Shown here: in pieces, positions 26,735 to 38,136 of the stretch | Position numbering within the stretch: position 1 is the first letter of the stretch | How the letters are laid out: each line of letters starts with the position of its first letter | Source: Paracidovorax oryzae ATCC 19882 | GTDB taxonomy: Bacteria > Pseudomonadota > Gammaproteobacteria > Burkholderiales > Burkholderiaceae_C | Reading direction: 5' to 3' | DNA: 64,000 bases | NCBI RefSeq assembly: GCF_000687165.1 | Contig: NZ_JMKU01000009.1 | Span: 1-64,000, forward strand | Notes under the pieces: model-generated | Seen by the model: only the letters and a program-made list of their open reading frames with translations | Told to the model about the DNA's origin: nothing | The model's database searches: none | Program-made: the position numbers and the translations under genes

Positions 26735-29700
26735 ATGAGCGACAGTCCTCTTCTTTCCGAGCGCCGCGCGCGCCTTTCTCCCGAACAGCAGGCACTGCTG
26801 CGCCAGCGGTTGAGCGGCAGGTCCCCCGCCTCCGATGGGGCGGAGTCGTCCTCTGCATCCACCATGGATGTGCTGCCGCGCAGCGGCGTGCCGGAGGGGG
26901 CCGAGGCTCCCCTGTCCTGGGCCCAGCAGGGCCAGTGGTTCCTCTGGCGCATGGACCCCGGCAATACGGCCTACCACGTGGGCGGCGGGCTGGATTTCGA
27001 AGGCCCGCTGGATGCCGCCGCCCTGCATGCGGCGCTGCAGGCCCTGGTGCGGCGCCACGAGGGCCTGCGCACCGTCTTCGGCGAAGGCGATGACGGCACG
27101 CCGTGGCAGCGCGTGGAGCCCGCGCGGGAGGTACCGCTGCCCTGCACCGACGTTTCAGGGTGGGCGCCGGCCGATCGCGATGCCCGGCTGCAGGCGCTGG
27201 CGCGCGAGGTGTGCGCGGAGCCCTTCGACCTGCGCCGCGGCCCGATGCTGCGCTGCGCGCTTGCCCGGCTCGGCCCGCGGGAGCACCGGCTGCTGTTCAT
27301 GATGCACCACATCGCCTCCGATGCCTGGACGGTGGAGCGCATTCTCGACGAGTGGGCGCGGGGCTATGCGGATGCGCTGGAGGGCCGCGCGCCGTCCGGT
27401 GCGCCGCCGGCACTGCGCTACGTCGATTTCGCGGTCTGGCAGCGGCAGTGGCTGCAGGGGCCGGAGGCCGCACGGCACAGGGACTATTGGACACGGCAGC
27501 TCACGGAGGAAGCGCCCGTGCTGCAGATCGGCCGGGGCGCCGCGGCCCCGTCGCCGCAGGCAGCGCCGGCACCGGAGGCCGTGGCCGTGCAGCACCTGCT
27601 GGCCGTGCCCGCCCCGCTGGCCCAGGCGCTGCGCCAGCGCGCCCGTGCCCACGGCACGACGCTGTTCTGCGTGCTGCTGGCGGCCTTCCACGCCGTGCTG
27701 TTCCTCCATGCCGGGCACGCCGTGCAGCGCGTGGGCGTGCCCGTGGCGGGACGCAACCGCCCGGAGACGGCCGACGTGGCCGGCGTCTTCATCAACACCG
27801 TGGTGATGCAGGCGCGGCCCGCGCCGCAGATGCCGCTCTCCGCCTTGCTGGCGCAGGTGCATGCGACCGCGCTGGAGGCCCGCGAGCACGAGGACCTGCC
27901 GTTCGAGCACGTCGCGCAGGTGCTGCGGCCCGAGCGCACACAGGACGGCGGCGGACTCTTCCAGTGCATGTTCAACCACCTGGGCGAGGGCGGCCGGCCC
28001 CTGGCGGGCTGGCCGGGGCTGGCCGTGCGGCGCTTCGATCCCGGGCTGCGTGCGGCGCCGTTCGGGCTCACGCTGGAGACCATGGAAGACCCGGACGGCG
28101 GGCTGCGGGCCGCGTTCCGGTACGACGCCGCGCGCTTCGGCGCGCAGGACATGGCGGAGATCGCCGGCCACTACGAACGCATGCTGGATGCGCTGGCGCA
28201 CGACCCCGAGCGCCCCGTCGGCGAGGTCGCCATGCTCGGCGATGCGGAGCGCGCGCGCCTGCAGGCGTGGTCGGCGGACGGGGAGGCCGTGGACATGGAT
28301 CTGCCCGTGCACCGGATGTTCGAGCGCCAGGCGGCGCTCACCCCCGATGCGCCCGCCCTGGTGGCCGAAGGCCGCGAGTGGACGTATGCGCAGCTCGACG
28401 CGCGCACCAGCCGCCTCGCGCACCGGTTGCGCGCCTGCGGCGTGGGCCCGGAGACACTGGTGGGCGTGGCCCTGGCGCGTGGCGCGGACATGGTGGAGGC
28501 GCTGCTCGCGGTACTGAGGGCCGGCGGCGCCTACGTGCCCCTCGACCCCGAACTGCCGGCGGATCGCATCGCCTACATGCTCGGCGACTGCGCACCGGCG
28601 CTGGTGCTGACCGATGCCGCCCACCGTGCCTGCCTGCCGTCGGAGATGGCGCAGCCGGTGATCCTGCTGCCCCTGGAGGATGCGCCGGGCGAGGGCACCA
28701 CCCAAGGCGCTCTTCCGCCCGCGGCGCTGCACCCCGAGCACCTGGCCTACGTGATCTACACCTCCGGCTCCACCGGCCGGCCCAAGGGCGCGGCCAACCG
28801 CCACGGCGCGCTGTCGAACCGGATCGCGTGGATGCAGCAGGCCTACGGCCTGGGCCCGGGCGACACGGTGCTGCAGAAGACGCCGTTCGGCTTCGACGTG
28901 TCGGTGTGGGAATTCTTCTGGCCACTCGCCGTGGGCGCACGCCTGGCGGTGGCCCCCCCGGGCGCGCACCGCGAGCCCGCGCAGCTGCAGGCGCTCATCC
29001 AGCGGCATGCGGTGACGACGCTGCACTTCGTGCCCTCGATGCTGCAGGCCCTGCTGGCGCAGCTGGATGCGCACGCCTGCGCCAGCGTGCGGCGCATCGT
29101 GTGCAGCGGCGAGGCGCTGCCGGCCGAGGCGCGCCGCCAGGTGCTGGAGCGGTTGCCCGGCGTGGCGCTGTACAACCTCTACGGCCCGACGGAGGCCGCC
29201 ATCGACGTCACGCACTGGACCTGCCATGTGCAGGAGCGCGGCCCCGTGCCGATCGGCCGGCCCATCGCCGGGCTGCGCACCCATGTGCTCGATGCCGCGA
29301 TGCAGCCCGTGCCGCCGGGCGCTCCGGGGGAGCTGTTCCTGGGCGGCGCCGGGCTCGCGCGCGGGTATGCCGCCCGGCCGGGCCTCACAGCCGAACGTTT
29401 CGTGGCCGATCCGTTCGAGCCGGGCGCGCGGCTCTACCGCACGGGCGATCTCGTGCGCTGGCGCGAGGATGGCGCCCTGGAATACCTGGGGCGGCTGGAC
29501 CACCAGGTGAAGATCCGCGGCCAGCGCATCGAACTGGGCGAGATCGAGGCGCGACTGCTGGCCTCGCCCGGCGTGCGCGAGGCCGTGGCGGTGGCCGCGT
29601 CCACGCCCGCGGGCATGGCGCTGGTGGCGTACTGCAGCCCGCACGCAGGTGCCGCGCTGGACGCCGAAGCGCTGCGCGCGCGGCTCGCCGCGGAACTGCC

Positions 29701-30118
29701 CGAGGCCATGGTGCCTTCGCAGATCGCGGTGCTGCCGGCGCTGCCGCTGAACGCCAACGGCAAGGTGGACCGCAAGGCGCTGCCCTCGCTGCAGCCTGCT
29801 TCCGGGGCGGCCTACACCGCACCGCAGGGCGAGGTGGAGGAGGCGCTGGCGCGCATGTGGTGCGAACTGCTGGCGCTGCCGCGCGCTGGCCGAACCGACC
29901 ACTTCTTCGCCCAGGGCGGCCATTCCCTGATGGCCATGCAGCTCGTCGCCCGCGTGCGCTCGGGCCTGCAGGCCGAGATTGCGGTGCGGGACGTCTTCCT
30001 GCACCCCGTGCTGGCGGACCTGGCGCGGTGCGTGGAAGCCGCGCGCCCGCAGCGCCCCGTGGCGGACGCGCTGTCGCGCCTGGATGCCTTCCTCGACGAT
30101 ATGGAGATTGCCGGATGA
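26735..30118 (+). CDS. NRPS 2: C-A-T, serine-type module
   Basis: 1127 residues, starting one base after the PKS stop. The C domain core reads HHIASDA (~190) instead of HHxxxDG. This domain accepts the polyketide-extended chain, and the unusual final Ala may relate to that. The A domain has [17 protein letters not shown] (~674) and the code D-V-W-H-V-S-L-I-D-K, essentially the canonical serine code; the lysine is in [15 protein letters not shown]. The T-domain Ser is in [10 protein letters not shown] (~1061). No epimerase. It shares a four-base ATGA overlap with the next synthetase. Confidence 0.92.
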   Translation: MSDSPLLSERRARLSPEQQALLRQRLSGRSPASDGAESSSASTMDVLPRSGVPEGAEAPLSWAQQGQWFLWRMDPGNTAYHVGGGLDFEGPLDAAALHAALQALVRRHEGLRTVFGEGDDGTPWQRVEPAREVPLPCTDVSGWAPADRDARLQALAREVCAEPFDLRRGPMLRCALARLGPREHRLLFMMHHIASDAWTVERILDEWARGYADALEGRAPSGAPPALRYVDFAVWQRQWLQGPEAARHRDYWTRQLTEEAPVLQIGRGAAAPSPQAAPAPEAVAVQHLLAVPAPLAQALRQRARAHGTTLFCVLLAAFHAVLFLHAGHAVQRVGVPVAGRNRPETADVAGVFINTVVMQARPAPQMPLSALLAQVHATALEAREHEDLPFEHVAQVLRPERTQDGGGLFQCMFNHLGEGGRPLAGWPGLAVRRFDPGLRAAPFGLTLETMEDPDGGLRAAFRYDAARFGAQDMAEIAGHYERMLDALAHDPERPVGEVAMLGDAERARLQAWSADGEAVDMDLPVHRMFERQAALTPDAPALVAEGREWTYAQLDARTSRLAHRLRACGVGPETLVGVALARGADMVEALLAVLRAGGAYVPLDPELPADRIAYMLGDCAPALVLTDAAHRACLPSEMAQPVILLPLEDAPGEGTTQGALPPAALHPEHLAYVIYTSGSTGRPKGAANRHGALSNRIAWMQQAYGLGPGDTVLQKTPFGFDVSVWEFFWPLAVGARLAVAPPGAHREPAQLQALIQRHAVTTLHFVPSMLQALLAQLDAHACASVRRIVCSGEALPAEARRQVLERLPGVALYNLYGPTEAAIDVTHWTCHVQERGPVPIGRPIAGLRTHVLDAAMQPVPPGAPGELFLGGAGLARGYAARPGLTAERFVADPFEPGARLYRTGDLVRWREDGALEYLGRLDHQVKIRGQRIELGEIEARLLASPGVREAVAVAASTPAGMALVAYCSPHAGAALDAEALRARLAAELPEAMVPSQIAVLPALPLNANGKVDRKALPSLQPASGAAYTAPQGEVEEALARMWCELLALPRAGRTDHFFAQGGHSLMAMQLVARVRSGLQAEIAVRDVFLHPVLADLARCVEAARPQRPVADALSRLDAFLDDMEIAG

Positions 30119-33100
30119 GCGATATGGATGCACTTCTTCCCCAGGCCCGGATGGCCCGGCGCTTCATGCGGCTGACCGATGCGCAGCGCCGCGCCGCCTA
30201 CGCGAAGATGCGCGAAGAGGGGTTGACCATGGGCCAGTTCCCCATCCTGCCGCGCGAGCCGCAGGACGGTGGGACGGAGCCCGGACAGGCCCCTCTGTCG
30301 TACGCGCAGATGCGCCAGTGGTTCCTGTGGCAGATGGAGCCGCAGGGCTCGGCCTACCACATCACCGGCGCATTCGCGCTGAGGGGCGCCATCGACGTGC
30401 CCGCGCTGGAGGCCGCCTGGCGCGACGTGATCGCGCGGCATGCCGCGCTGCGCACCGTCTTCCGCGCCGATGCCGAAGGCCATCCCTACCAGCAGGAGTT
30501 GCACTCCGTGGAGTTCGGCGTGCACCGGATCGACCTGTCGGACCTGCCCGAGCCCGAGCGGTGCGCCCGCGCCGAGGCCGCCGCCCGCGCCTGCTGCGAG
30601 ACGCCCTTCGACCTGGGCGAGGGGCCGCTGCTGCGGGTCTGGCTGCTGCGCACCGGCGTGGAGGAGCACCGGCTCGTGGTCGCCATGCACCACATCGTGT
30701 CCGATGGTTGGTCGCTGCGCGTGCTGGTCGACTCCTTCGCCGAGCGCTACCGCGCCCGCCATGCGGGCGAGGGCGCCCCCGCGGAGCCCGTTGCCGCGCT
30801 GCAGTACGCCGACTACGCCCTCTGGCAGCGCCAGTGGATGGAGGCCGGAGAGAAAGAGCGCCAGCTCGCTTACTGGCGCACCCGTCTGGGCGGCGAGCAG
30901 CCCGTGCTGCAGCTGCCCGCGGAGCATCCGCGCCGCGCCGACGGCCGCTACCGGGCGGCCATGCATGCGTGGAACCTGCCCGCGGACCGCGTGCGGGCGC
31001 TGCGCTCCGCGGCGCAGGCGCGCGGCATCACGCCGTTCATGGCCCTGCTCACGGCCTTCCAGGCGGCCCTGTACCGCTGGAGCGGGCAGCACGACGTGCG
31101 CGTGGGCGTGCCGGTGGCCAACCGCGGCCGCGTGGAGACGGAAGGGCTGGTCGGCCTGTTCGTGAACACCCAGGTGCTGCGCCTGCAGGTCGATGGCCGC
31201 ATGCCGCTCTCCGCCGCGCTGGACGCGGTGCGCGATGCCTCCCTGGAGGCCCAGGCCCACCAGGACCTGCCTTTCGACCAACTGGTCGAGGCGCTGCAGC
31301 CCGGCCGCAGCCTGGCCGCGCCGCCGCTGTTCCAGGTGATGTTCAACTACCAGCAGCACGACCACCGCGCGCTGGGCAACCTGCCGGGCCTGGCGCTCGA
31401 GCGCTGGGACATCCCGGGCCAGACCGCCCAGTTCGAGCTCATCCTGGGTGCCGTGGAAGACGGGCAGGGCGGTCTGCGGCTGGAGTTCCACTACGCCCGC
31501 GAGCTGTTCGCGGCCGGCACGGTGCGCCGCATGGCGGGCCATTACGAAGCCGTGCTCGCGGCCGTGATGCAGGTGCTGGAAGGCACGGGCGACCCGTGCG
31601 TGGGCGACGTGCCCCTGCTGGCCGGTGGCGAGGCGCGCCAGCTGCGCGAGTGGGGCGACTGCCCGCGCGCGCAGCCCCATGCCGAGCCCGTGCACCGCCT
31701 GTTCGAGCGCATGGCGCGGCGGCAGCCCGATGCAGTGGCAGTGGAGGCCGGGGATGCCGCCTGGAGCTACCGCGCGCTGGACCGCCGGGCCAACCATCTC
31801 GCGCACCACCTCGCTGCGCTGGGCGCCGGGCCGGAGCGGCGCATCGGCGTCGCCCTGTCGCGCTCGCCCGAGCTGGTGGCCGCCCTGCTGGCCGTCCTCA
31901 AGGCGGGCGCGGCCTTCGTGCCGCTGGACCCGGCCTATCCGGCCGAGCGCCTGGCCCACATGGCGCGCGACAGCGGCATGGCGCTGCTGCTCACCGAAAG
32001 CGCGCTGGTAGGACGCATCCCGCTGCCGCCCGGCGTGGCCTGCATCGCCTGCGACGACGAACCCGGCGCCTGCGACACCGGCCCTCATGTGCCCGTGGGC
32101 CCGCGCCAGCTGGCCTATGTGATCTACACCTCCGGCTCCACCGGCCTGCCCAAGGGCGTGCTGGTGGAGCACGGCCCCTTCGCGGCCCACTGCGTGGACA
32201 CCGCCGCCTGCTACGAGATGGGGCCGGGCACGCGCGAGCTGCACTTCCTCTCGTTCGCCTTCGACGGCGCGCACGAGCGGCTGTTCACCGGGCTCACCTG
32301 CGGCGCCGCCGTGGTGCTGCGCGACGACACCCTCTGGACCGCCGAAGAGACCCTGGAGGCCCTGCGCGTGCGCGGCATCACGCACGCGGGCTTTCCGCCG
32401 GCCTACCTGGGGCAACTGGCCGACTGGGCCGGGCGGGCAGGCGACGATGCGCCTGCGCTGGAGCTGATCTCCTTCGGCGGCGAAGCGATGCCGCGCGAAG
32501 GCTTCGACGCCGTGCGCCGCCACCTGCGGCCGCGCCTGCTCATCAACGGCTACGGGCCCACCGAGGCCGTGGTCACGCCCATGCTCTGGAAGGTGGATGC
32601 GCTCGCCTCCTTTCCCCAGGCCTACGCGCCCATCGGCCAGCCGATGCCGGGCCGCACCGCCCATGTGCTGGATGCCGACCTGCAGCCCGTGCCGCGCCAC
32701 GTGCCCGGCGAGCTGTACCTGGGCGGGACGGGCCTGGCGCGCGGCTATGGCGGCCGGCCCGGCCTCACGGCGGAGCGTTTCGTGGCCGACCCCTTCGGCA
32801 GCGGCGGGCGCCTCTACCGCACCGGCGACCGGGTGCGCTGGCGCGAGGACGGCCAGCTCGAATACCTGGGCCGCACGGACCACCAGGTGAAGGTGCGGGG
32901 CTTCCGCATCGAGCCGGGCGAGATCGAGGCCGCGCTGCGGGCCGCGCCGGGCGTGGGCGAGACCGTGGTCGTGGCGCGCGCGACGGCGCAGGGCACGCGG
33001 CTGGTCGCCTACGTGGCGCCGGCGCCGGCAGCCATGCCCGCAACACCGTCTGCACTGGACGAAGGGGCCCTGCGCGCGCACCTGGAGCGCAGCCTGCCGG

Positions 33101-36100
33101 ACTACATGGTGCCGTCGGCCATCGTCGTGCTCGATCGCCTGCCCACGGGCCCCGGCGGCAAGGTGGACCGCAAGGCGCTGCCCGAGCCGCCCGAGGCCGC
33201 GGCCTCCCAGGCGGGCGGGGCGCCGCGCGGCGAAGCCGAACAGGCCGTCGGCCGCGTCTGGTGCGAGGTGCTGGGCCGCGCCGGGGTGGGCCGCGACGAC
33301 AACTTCTTCGAACTGGGCGGCGATTCCATCCTCAGCCTGCAGATCGTGGCCCGGCTGCGGCTGGCCGGCTGGCGCGCCACGCCGCGCCAGCTGTTCGAGC
33401 GGCAGACCATCGCCCAATTGGCCGCCGTCATCGAGCGCCTGCCTTCCGGCGAGGCACGGCCCGCCGGCCCGGCACGCGGCGAGGTGCCGCTGCTGCCGTT
33501 CCAGCGCGACTTCTTCGCCATGCCGATGCCGGCCCGCCACCACTGGAACCAGGCCGTGCTGCTGCGCAGCCCCGCTCCGTTGCAGGCGCAGGCCCTGCGC
33601 GGCGCGCTGCGCGCTGTGGCGGAGCGGCACGATGCGCTGCGCCTGCGCTTCACGCGCCGGCAGGGCGGGGCAGGCGAGGTGTGGACGCAGCGCTACGAGG
33701 ACACCGCCACGGCCCTGTCCGGATGGGACGACGTGCTGTGGATGCGCGCTGCAGACGGCCCTGCCCAGCTCAGCGCACTGTGCGAACAGGCGCAGTGCAG
33801 CCTGGACCTGGAGCGCGGGCCGCTGCTGCGCGCTGTCGCCGTGGCCCTGCCGGGCGGGGATGCGCGGCTGCTGCTTGTCATCCACCACCTCATCGTCGAT
33901 GGCGTGTCCTGGCGCATCCTGCTGGAGGACCTGCAGCAGGCCTACGCCCGCTGCCTCGCGGGCGCACCGGCCGCCTTGCCGCCGGCCTCCAGCGGCCTCG
34001 GTGAATGGGCTGCCGTGCTGCAGCGCTACGGGCAGGACCACGCCGGCGAGCTGGCGCACTGGGCCGCCCTGGCCGGCTGCCCGGCACAGTTGCCCTGCGC
34101 GCGGCCCGAAGGCCCGCGCACCGCGGCCCAGCAGCAATCCGTTTCCATCCGCCTGGACCGGCGCACCACCGAGGCCTTCCTCGCGCAGGCGCCCGCCGCC
34201 TACCGCACCCAGGCCAACGACCTGCTGCTCACCGCCCTCGCGCGTGCGCTGTGCCGCTGGAGCGGCCACGACCGCGTGCTGGTGGAGATCGAAGGCCATG
34301 GCCGCGAAGACCTCGACCCCGCGGTGGACCTGTCGCGCACCGTGGGCTGGTTCACCTCGCTCTATCCCGTGGCGCTGGACGCGCGGGGGCCGCTGGGCGA
34401 CGCCGTGCGGCGCGTGAAGGAGACTTTGCGTGCCGTGCCCCGCCACGGCGTGGGCCATGGCGCGCTGCGCCACTTCGGCACGCCGGAGCAGCGCCAGGCC
34501 CTGCAGGCGCTGCCGCGCGCGCAGGTGGTGTTCAACTACCTCGGCCAGTTCGACGCCCGGCCGCAGGACAGCGCGGGCGGATGGACGCTGGCGCCCGAGC
34601 CGGCCGGCCCGTTCGTGGATTCCGGCGCCCCGCTCATGCACGAGTTCACCGTCAACGGCCGCGTGCTCGCGGGCGAACTGTCGATGGACGTGCTGTTCAG
34701 CGGCGCGCGCCACGATGCTGCAGCGGTGCGCGGCTGGATGGCGGATTTCGAGCGCGAGCTGCGTGCGCTGATCGACCACTGCGCGCAGGCACCGCAAAGC
34801 GCCACGCCTTCCGACTTTCCGCTCGCGGGGCTGGACCAGGCCGGCCTGGACGCACTCGGGCTGGACTGGGCACAGGTGGAAGACCTGTACCCGTTGTCGC
34901 CCCTGCAGGCCGGCCTCGTCTTCCAGACCCTGCTGGATCCGGATGCGGCCGCCTACCGCAACCAGCTGCGCATCGACTTCCGCCACCTCGACGCAGGCCG
35001 GCTGCACGCCGCCTGGGAAGCCGCCTTCGAGCGCCACGCGGTGCTGCGCAGCGGCGTGCTGGCCGAGGGCACCCGGCCCCTGCAGTGGGTGGCCCGGGCC
35101 GGCAGGCTGCCGTGGCGCGAGGTCGATGCGCGCGGTGCGGTGGATGTGCACGCCCGCCTGGACGCGATCGCGCAGGAGGAGCTGGCCGCAGGCTTCCCCG
35201 GCATGCAGCCGCCGCTCATCCGCTTCGCGCTGGTGCGCACCGGCGAGCAAGGCCACCACTTCATCTGGACCATGCACCACGTGCTGCTGGACGGCTGGAG
35301 CACCTCGCAGCTCATGGCCGAAGTGCTGCGCCACTATGCCGGCGAGCCCGATGCAGCGCCGGCCGGCCGCTACGGCGACTACATCCGCTGGCTCCAGCAC
35401 CGCGACGCCGAGGCGGACCGCGCCTGGTGGACCGGGGCGCTGGGCGGCGTGGAAGAGCCGACCCTCCTGGCACGGTGCCTGCCACGCCCCGCGCTTCCCG
35501 CAACGCCCGCGCCTTCCGCGCGGGAAGAGGGCCCCGCACGGCCCGATGCCGGCCAGGTGCAGGCGTCCTTCACGCAGGAGGAAACCGCGCGCCTGCAGGC
35601 CTTCGCGCGGCGCGAGCGCATCACCCTCAACACGCTGGTACAGGCGGCCTGGGCCCTGGTGCTGCAGCGCCATGCCGGCCAGGAAACGGTGGTCTTCGGC
35701 ACCACCGTCGCAGGCCGCCCGGCGGAGCTGCCGGGCGCCGAGCGCGCGGTGGGCCTGTTCATCAACACGCTGCCCATGGCCTGCACCCCCCGTTCCGGCG
35801 CTGCGGTGGGCGACTGGCTGCGGGAACTGCAGGCCCAGGGCCTGCGCATGCGCGAACACGAGCACACGCCGCTCTACGACATCCAGCGGTGGATGGGCAC
35901 GGATGCCGCCGGGCTCTTCGATACGCTTCTGGTGTTCGAGAACTATCCCGTCGATGGCGCCCTGCACGCACTGCCCGCGGGCCTGGAGGCCGAGGTGGCC
36001 GCGCAGCGCGAGGAAACGCACTACCCCGTCACGCTGCTGGCGCTGCTCGAGCCAGTGCTGACGCTGCAGCTGCGGCACGACCCCGGGCGGATCGATGCCG

Positions 36101-38109
36101 CCGCGGCCGGCATGCTGGCGGACCAGCTGGTGCGCGGGCTGCGCGCGCTGGCGGAGGATGCCGGCCGGGCCCTGGGCTCGCTGGATGTGCTGCCCCCGCC
36201 GGATGTCCGCCAGGCCCCGGCCCCCGTGGCGGTGGACGGCTACGACACGATCCACCGCCTGTTCGAGCACCAGGCCCGCCTGCGGCCCGACGCCATCGCG
36301 CTGCGCTTCGAGGGCGACGCGCTGACCTACGGCGAGCTCGACCGCCGCGCCAACCGGCTGGCGCACCGGCTGCGCGCCGCGGGCGCGGGGCCGGAAGCCC
36401 GCGTCGGCGTCGCGCTCGGCCGGGGACTCGACCTCGTGGTGGCGCTGCTGGCCGTGCTCAAGTCCGGCGCGGCCTATGTCCCGCTGGACCCCGACTACCC
36501 CCCGGAACGGATCGCCTACATGGCGGCCGACAGCGGCATGGCCTGCGTGGTCACGCAGGACGGCCTGTGGGATGCCTCGCCGCTGCCCGCGGGCCTGGCC
36601 GTGGTGGAACCGCGGTGCGATGCCGGCGCCTGGCCCGAGACACCGCCGGCTGTGGCGGTGCATCCGGACCACCTCGCCTACGTGATCTACACCTCGGGCT
36701 CCACCGGGCGGCCCAAGGGCGCGCAGCTGTGCCATCGCCAGGTGGTGCGCCTGCTGCGCGGCACCGACGGCTGGTTCCGCTTCGGCCCCGAAGACGTCTG
36801 GACGCTGTTCCACTCCTGCGCCTTCGACTTTTCCGTGTGGGAGCTCTTCGGTGCGCTCTGCACGGGCGGGCAGCTGGTCATCGTCCCGTACTGGGTGAGC
36901 CGTTCCCCGCAGGATTTCCTGGCGCTGCTGCGCACACAGCGCGTGACCGTGCTCAACCAGACGCCGTCCGCCTTCGGGCAGCTGGTGGGCCTGCCTGCCA
37001 CCTACGAACCGCCGCCGGCCGGCATGCCCGGGCTGTCGCTGCGCGTGGTCATCTTCGGCGGGGAGGCGCTCGACCCGCAGCGCCTGCGGCCCTGGATCGC
37101 GCATTTCGGTGATGCGCGGCCCGAGCTGGTCAACATGTACGGCATCACGGAGACCACGGTGCACGTCACCTGGCGCCGCATCACCCGGGCCGACCTGCAG
37201 CCGCTGCGCAGCCCGGTCGGCACGGCGATTCCCGACCTCGGCCTGTGCGTGCTCGATGCGGACCTGCGGCCCGTGCCGCCCGGGGTACCGGGCGAGCTGT
37301 TCGTGAGTGGTGCGGGCCTGGCGCGCGGCTACCTGCGCCAGCCCGCGCTGACCGCGCAGCGCTTCGTCGCGCACCCCTCGCCGGGCACGCCCGGGGAACG
37401 CCTCTACCGCACCGGCGACCGCGTGCGCCGGGGCGAGGATGGGGAGCTCGAGTACCTGGGCCGGGTGGACCACCAGGTGAAGGTGCGCGGCTTCCGCATC
37501 GAGCTGGGCGAGATCGAAACCAGGCTCCTGGCCCAGCCGGAGGTGCGCGAGGCCGTCGTGGTGGCGGAGCAGGGCCCGGGGGGCGCTCGCCTGGTCGCCC
37601 ACGTGAGCGCCCAGCCCGGCCTCGTGATCGACGTCGCCCTGCTGCGCGAGCGCCTCTGGGAGTCCCTGCCGGACTACATGGTGCCGGCCGCGGTGCTGGT
37701 GTCTGGCGGCCTGCCGCTCACGCCCAACGGCAAGGTGGACCGCCGGGCGCTGCCATCGGCCGCCCAGGCCCTGCCTGGTGCCGGTGCGCCCGGCGAGCCG
37801 CCGCGCGACGGCGTGGAGGCGGCCCTGGCCGCGCTGTGGCGCGAGGTGCTGCAGGTCGAGGCCATCGGCCGCCACGACCACTTCTTCGAGCGGGGCGGGC
37901 ACTCGCTGCTGGCGGTGCAGCTCGTCGCCGCCATCCAGCGGTCCTGGGGGCGCACCGTGGCGCTGCGCACGGTGTTCGAGGTGCCGGTGCTCGCCGACCT
38001 CGCCGCGCGCCTCGCGGCCGACGGCGCGGCGCCGCAGGCGGATGGCGCCGCCGCGGCCAGCGATCCGGCCCGGCGCATCGACGCCCTGCTGGGCGAGCTG
38101 GAACTCTGA
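30115..38109 (+). CDS. NRPS 3: C-A-T-E-C-A-T, hydroxyornithine- and threonine-type modules
   Basis: 2664 residues from the ATG at 30115. Module one: C with HHIVSDG (~193); A with [10 protein letters not shown] (~671) and code D-G-E-G-S-G-G-V-T-K, which resembles codes I recall for N5-hydroxyornithine derivatives in related siderophores; T of the GGDSI type (~1069); and an epimerase with [11 protein letters not shown] (~1257) and NYLGQFD. Module two: a C domain following the epimerase (HHVLLDGWS, ~1722), so D-selective; A with [10 protein letters not shown] (~2192) and code D-F-W-N-I-G-M-V-H-K, the canonical threonine code; T with GGHSLLAVQ (~2595). D-formylhydroxyornithine then Thr is the predicted product segment. 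Confidence 0.92.
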   Translation: MSDMDALLPQARMARRFMRLTDAQRRAAYAKMREEGLTMGQFPILPREPQDGGTEPGQAPLSYAQMRQWFLWQMEPQGSAYHITGAFALRGAIDVPALEAAWRDVIARHAALRTVFRADAEGHPYQQELHSVEFGVHRIDLSDLPEPERCARAEAAARACCETPFDLGEGPLLRVWLLRTGVEEHRLVVAMHHIVSDGWSLRVLVDSFAERYRARHAGEGAPAEPVAALQYADYALWQRQWMEAGEKERQLAYWRTRLGGEQPVLQLPAEHPRRADGRYRAAMHAWNLPADRVRALRSAAQARGITPFMALLTAFQAALYRWSGQHDVRVGVPVANRGRVETEGLVGLFVNTQVLRLQVDGRMPLSAALDAVRDASLEAQAHQDLPFDQLVEALQPGRSLAAPPLFQVMFNYQQHDHRALGNLPGLALERWDIPGQTAQFELILGAVEDGQGGLRLEFHYARELFAAGTVRRMAGHYEAVLAAVMQVLEGTGDPCVGDVPLLAGGEARQLREWGDCPRAQPHAEPVHRLFERMARRQPDAVAVEAGDAAWSYRALDRRANHLAHHLAALGAGPERRIGVALSRSPELVAALLAVLKAGAAFVPLDPAYPAERLAHMARDSGMALLLTESALVGRIPLPPGVACIACDDEPGACDTGPHVPVGPRQLAYVIYTSGSTGLPKGVLVEHGPFAAHCVDTAACYEMGPGTRELHFLSFAFDGAHERLFTGLTCGAAVVLRDDTLWTAEETLEALRVRGITHAGFPPAYLGQLADWAGRAGDDAPALELISFGGEAMPREGFDAVRRHLRPRLLINGYGPTEAVVTPMLWKVDALASFPQAYAPIGQPMPGRTAHVLDADLQPVPRHVPGELYLGGTGLARGYGGRPGLTAERFVADPFGSGGRLYRTGDRVRWREDGQLEYLGRTDHQVKVRGFRIEPGEIEAALRAAPGVGETVVVARATAQGTRLVAYVAPAPAAMPATPSALDEGALRAHLERSLPDYMVPSAIVVLDRLPTGPGGKVDRKALPEPPEAAASQAGGAPRGEAEQAVGRVWCEVLGRAGVGRDDNFFELGGDSILSLQIVARLRLAGWRATPRQLFERQTIAQLAAVIERLPSGEARPAGPARGEVPLLPFQRDFFAMPMPARHHWNQAVLLRSPAPLQAQALRGALRAVAERHDALRLRFTRRQGGAGEVWTQRYEDTATALSGWDDVLWMRAADGPAQLSALCEQAQCSLDLERGPLLRAVAVALPGGDARLLLVIHHLIVDGVSWRILLEDLQQAYARCLAGAPAALPPASSGLGEWAAVLQRYGQDHAGELAHWAALAGCPAQLPCARPEGPRTAAQQQSVSIRLDRRTTEAFLAQAPAAYRTQANDLLLTALARALCRWSGHDRVLVEIEGHGREDLDPAVDLSRTVGWFTSLYPVALDARGPLGDAVRRVKETLRAVPRHGVGHGALRHFGTPEQRQALQALPRAQVVFNYLGQFDARPQDSAGGWTLAPEPAGPFVDSGAPLMHEFTVNGRVLAGELSMDVLFSGARHDAAAVRGWMADFERELRALIDHCAQAPQSATPSDFPLAGLDQAGLDALGLDWAQVEDLYPLSPLQAGLVFQTLLDPDAAAYRNQLRIDFRHLDAGRLHAAWEAAFERHAVLRSGVLAEGTRPLQWVARAGRLPWREVDARGAVDVHARLDAIAQEELAAGFPGMQPPLIRFALVRTGEQGHHFIWTMHHVLLDGWSTSQLMAEVLRHYAGEPDAAPAGRYGDYIRWLQHRDAEADRAWWTGALGGVEEPTLLARCLPRPALPATPAPSAREEGPARPDAGQVQASFTQEETARLQAFARRERITLNTLVQAAWALVLQRHAGQETVVFGTTVAGRPAELPGAERAVGLFINTLPMACTPRSGAAVGDWLRELQAQGLRMREHEHTPLYDIQRWMGTDAAGLFDTLLVFENYPVDGALHALPAGLEAEVAAQREETHYPVTLLALLEPVLTLQLRHDPGRIDAAAAGMLADQLVRGLRALAEDAGRALGSLDVLPPPDVRQAPAPVAVDGYDTIHRLFEHQARLRPDAIALRFEGDALTYGELDRRANRLAHRLRAAGAGPEARVGVALGRGLDLVVALLAVLKSGAAYVPLDPDYPPERIAYMAADSGMACVVTQDGLWDASPLPAGLAVVEPRCDAGAWPETPPAVAVHPDHLAYVIYTSGSTGRPKGAQLCHRQVVRLLRGTDGWFRFGPEDVWTLFHSCAFDFSVWELFGALCTGGQLVIVPYWVSRSPQDFLALLRTQRVTVLNQTPSAFGQLVGLPATYEPPPAGMPGLSLRVVIFGGEALDPQRLRPWIAHFGDARPELVNMYGITETTVHVTWRRITRADLQPLRSPVGTAIPDLGLCVLDADLRPVPPGVPGELFVSGAGLARGYLRQPALTAQRFVAHPSPGTPGERLYRTGDRVRRGEDGELEYLGRVDHQVKVRGFRIELGEIETRLLAQPEVREAVVVAEQGPGGARLVAHVSAQPGLVIDVALLRERLWESLPDYMVPAAVLVSGGLPLTPNGKVDRRALPSAAQALPGAGAPGEPPRDGVEAALAALWREVLQVEAIGRHDHFFERGGHSLLAVQLVAAIQRSWGRTVALRTVFEVPVLADLAARLAADGAAPQADGAAAASDPARRIDALLGELEL

Positions 38110-38136
38110 ATCACGAACGGGAAAGACGACCATCGC

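Noticed and set aside
22126-26964. 1612-codon minus-strand frame opposite the PKS gene
   Set aside because: It is a composition artefact: rich in His, Gln, Arg and Ala with no recognisable motifs. The plus strand has complete KS-AT-KR-ACP motifs.
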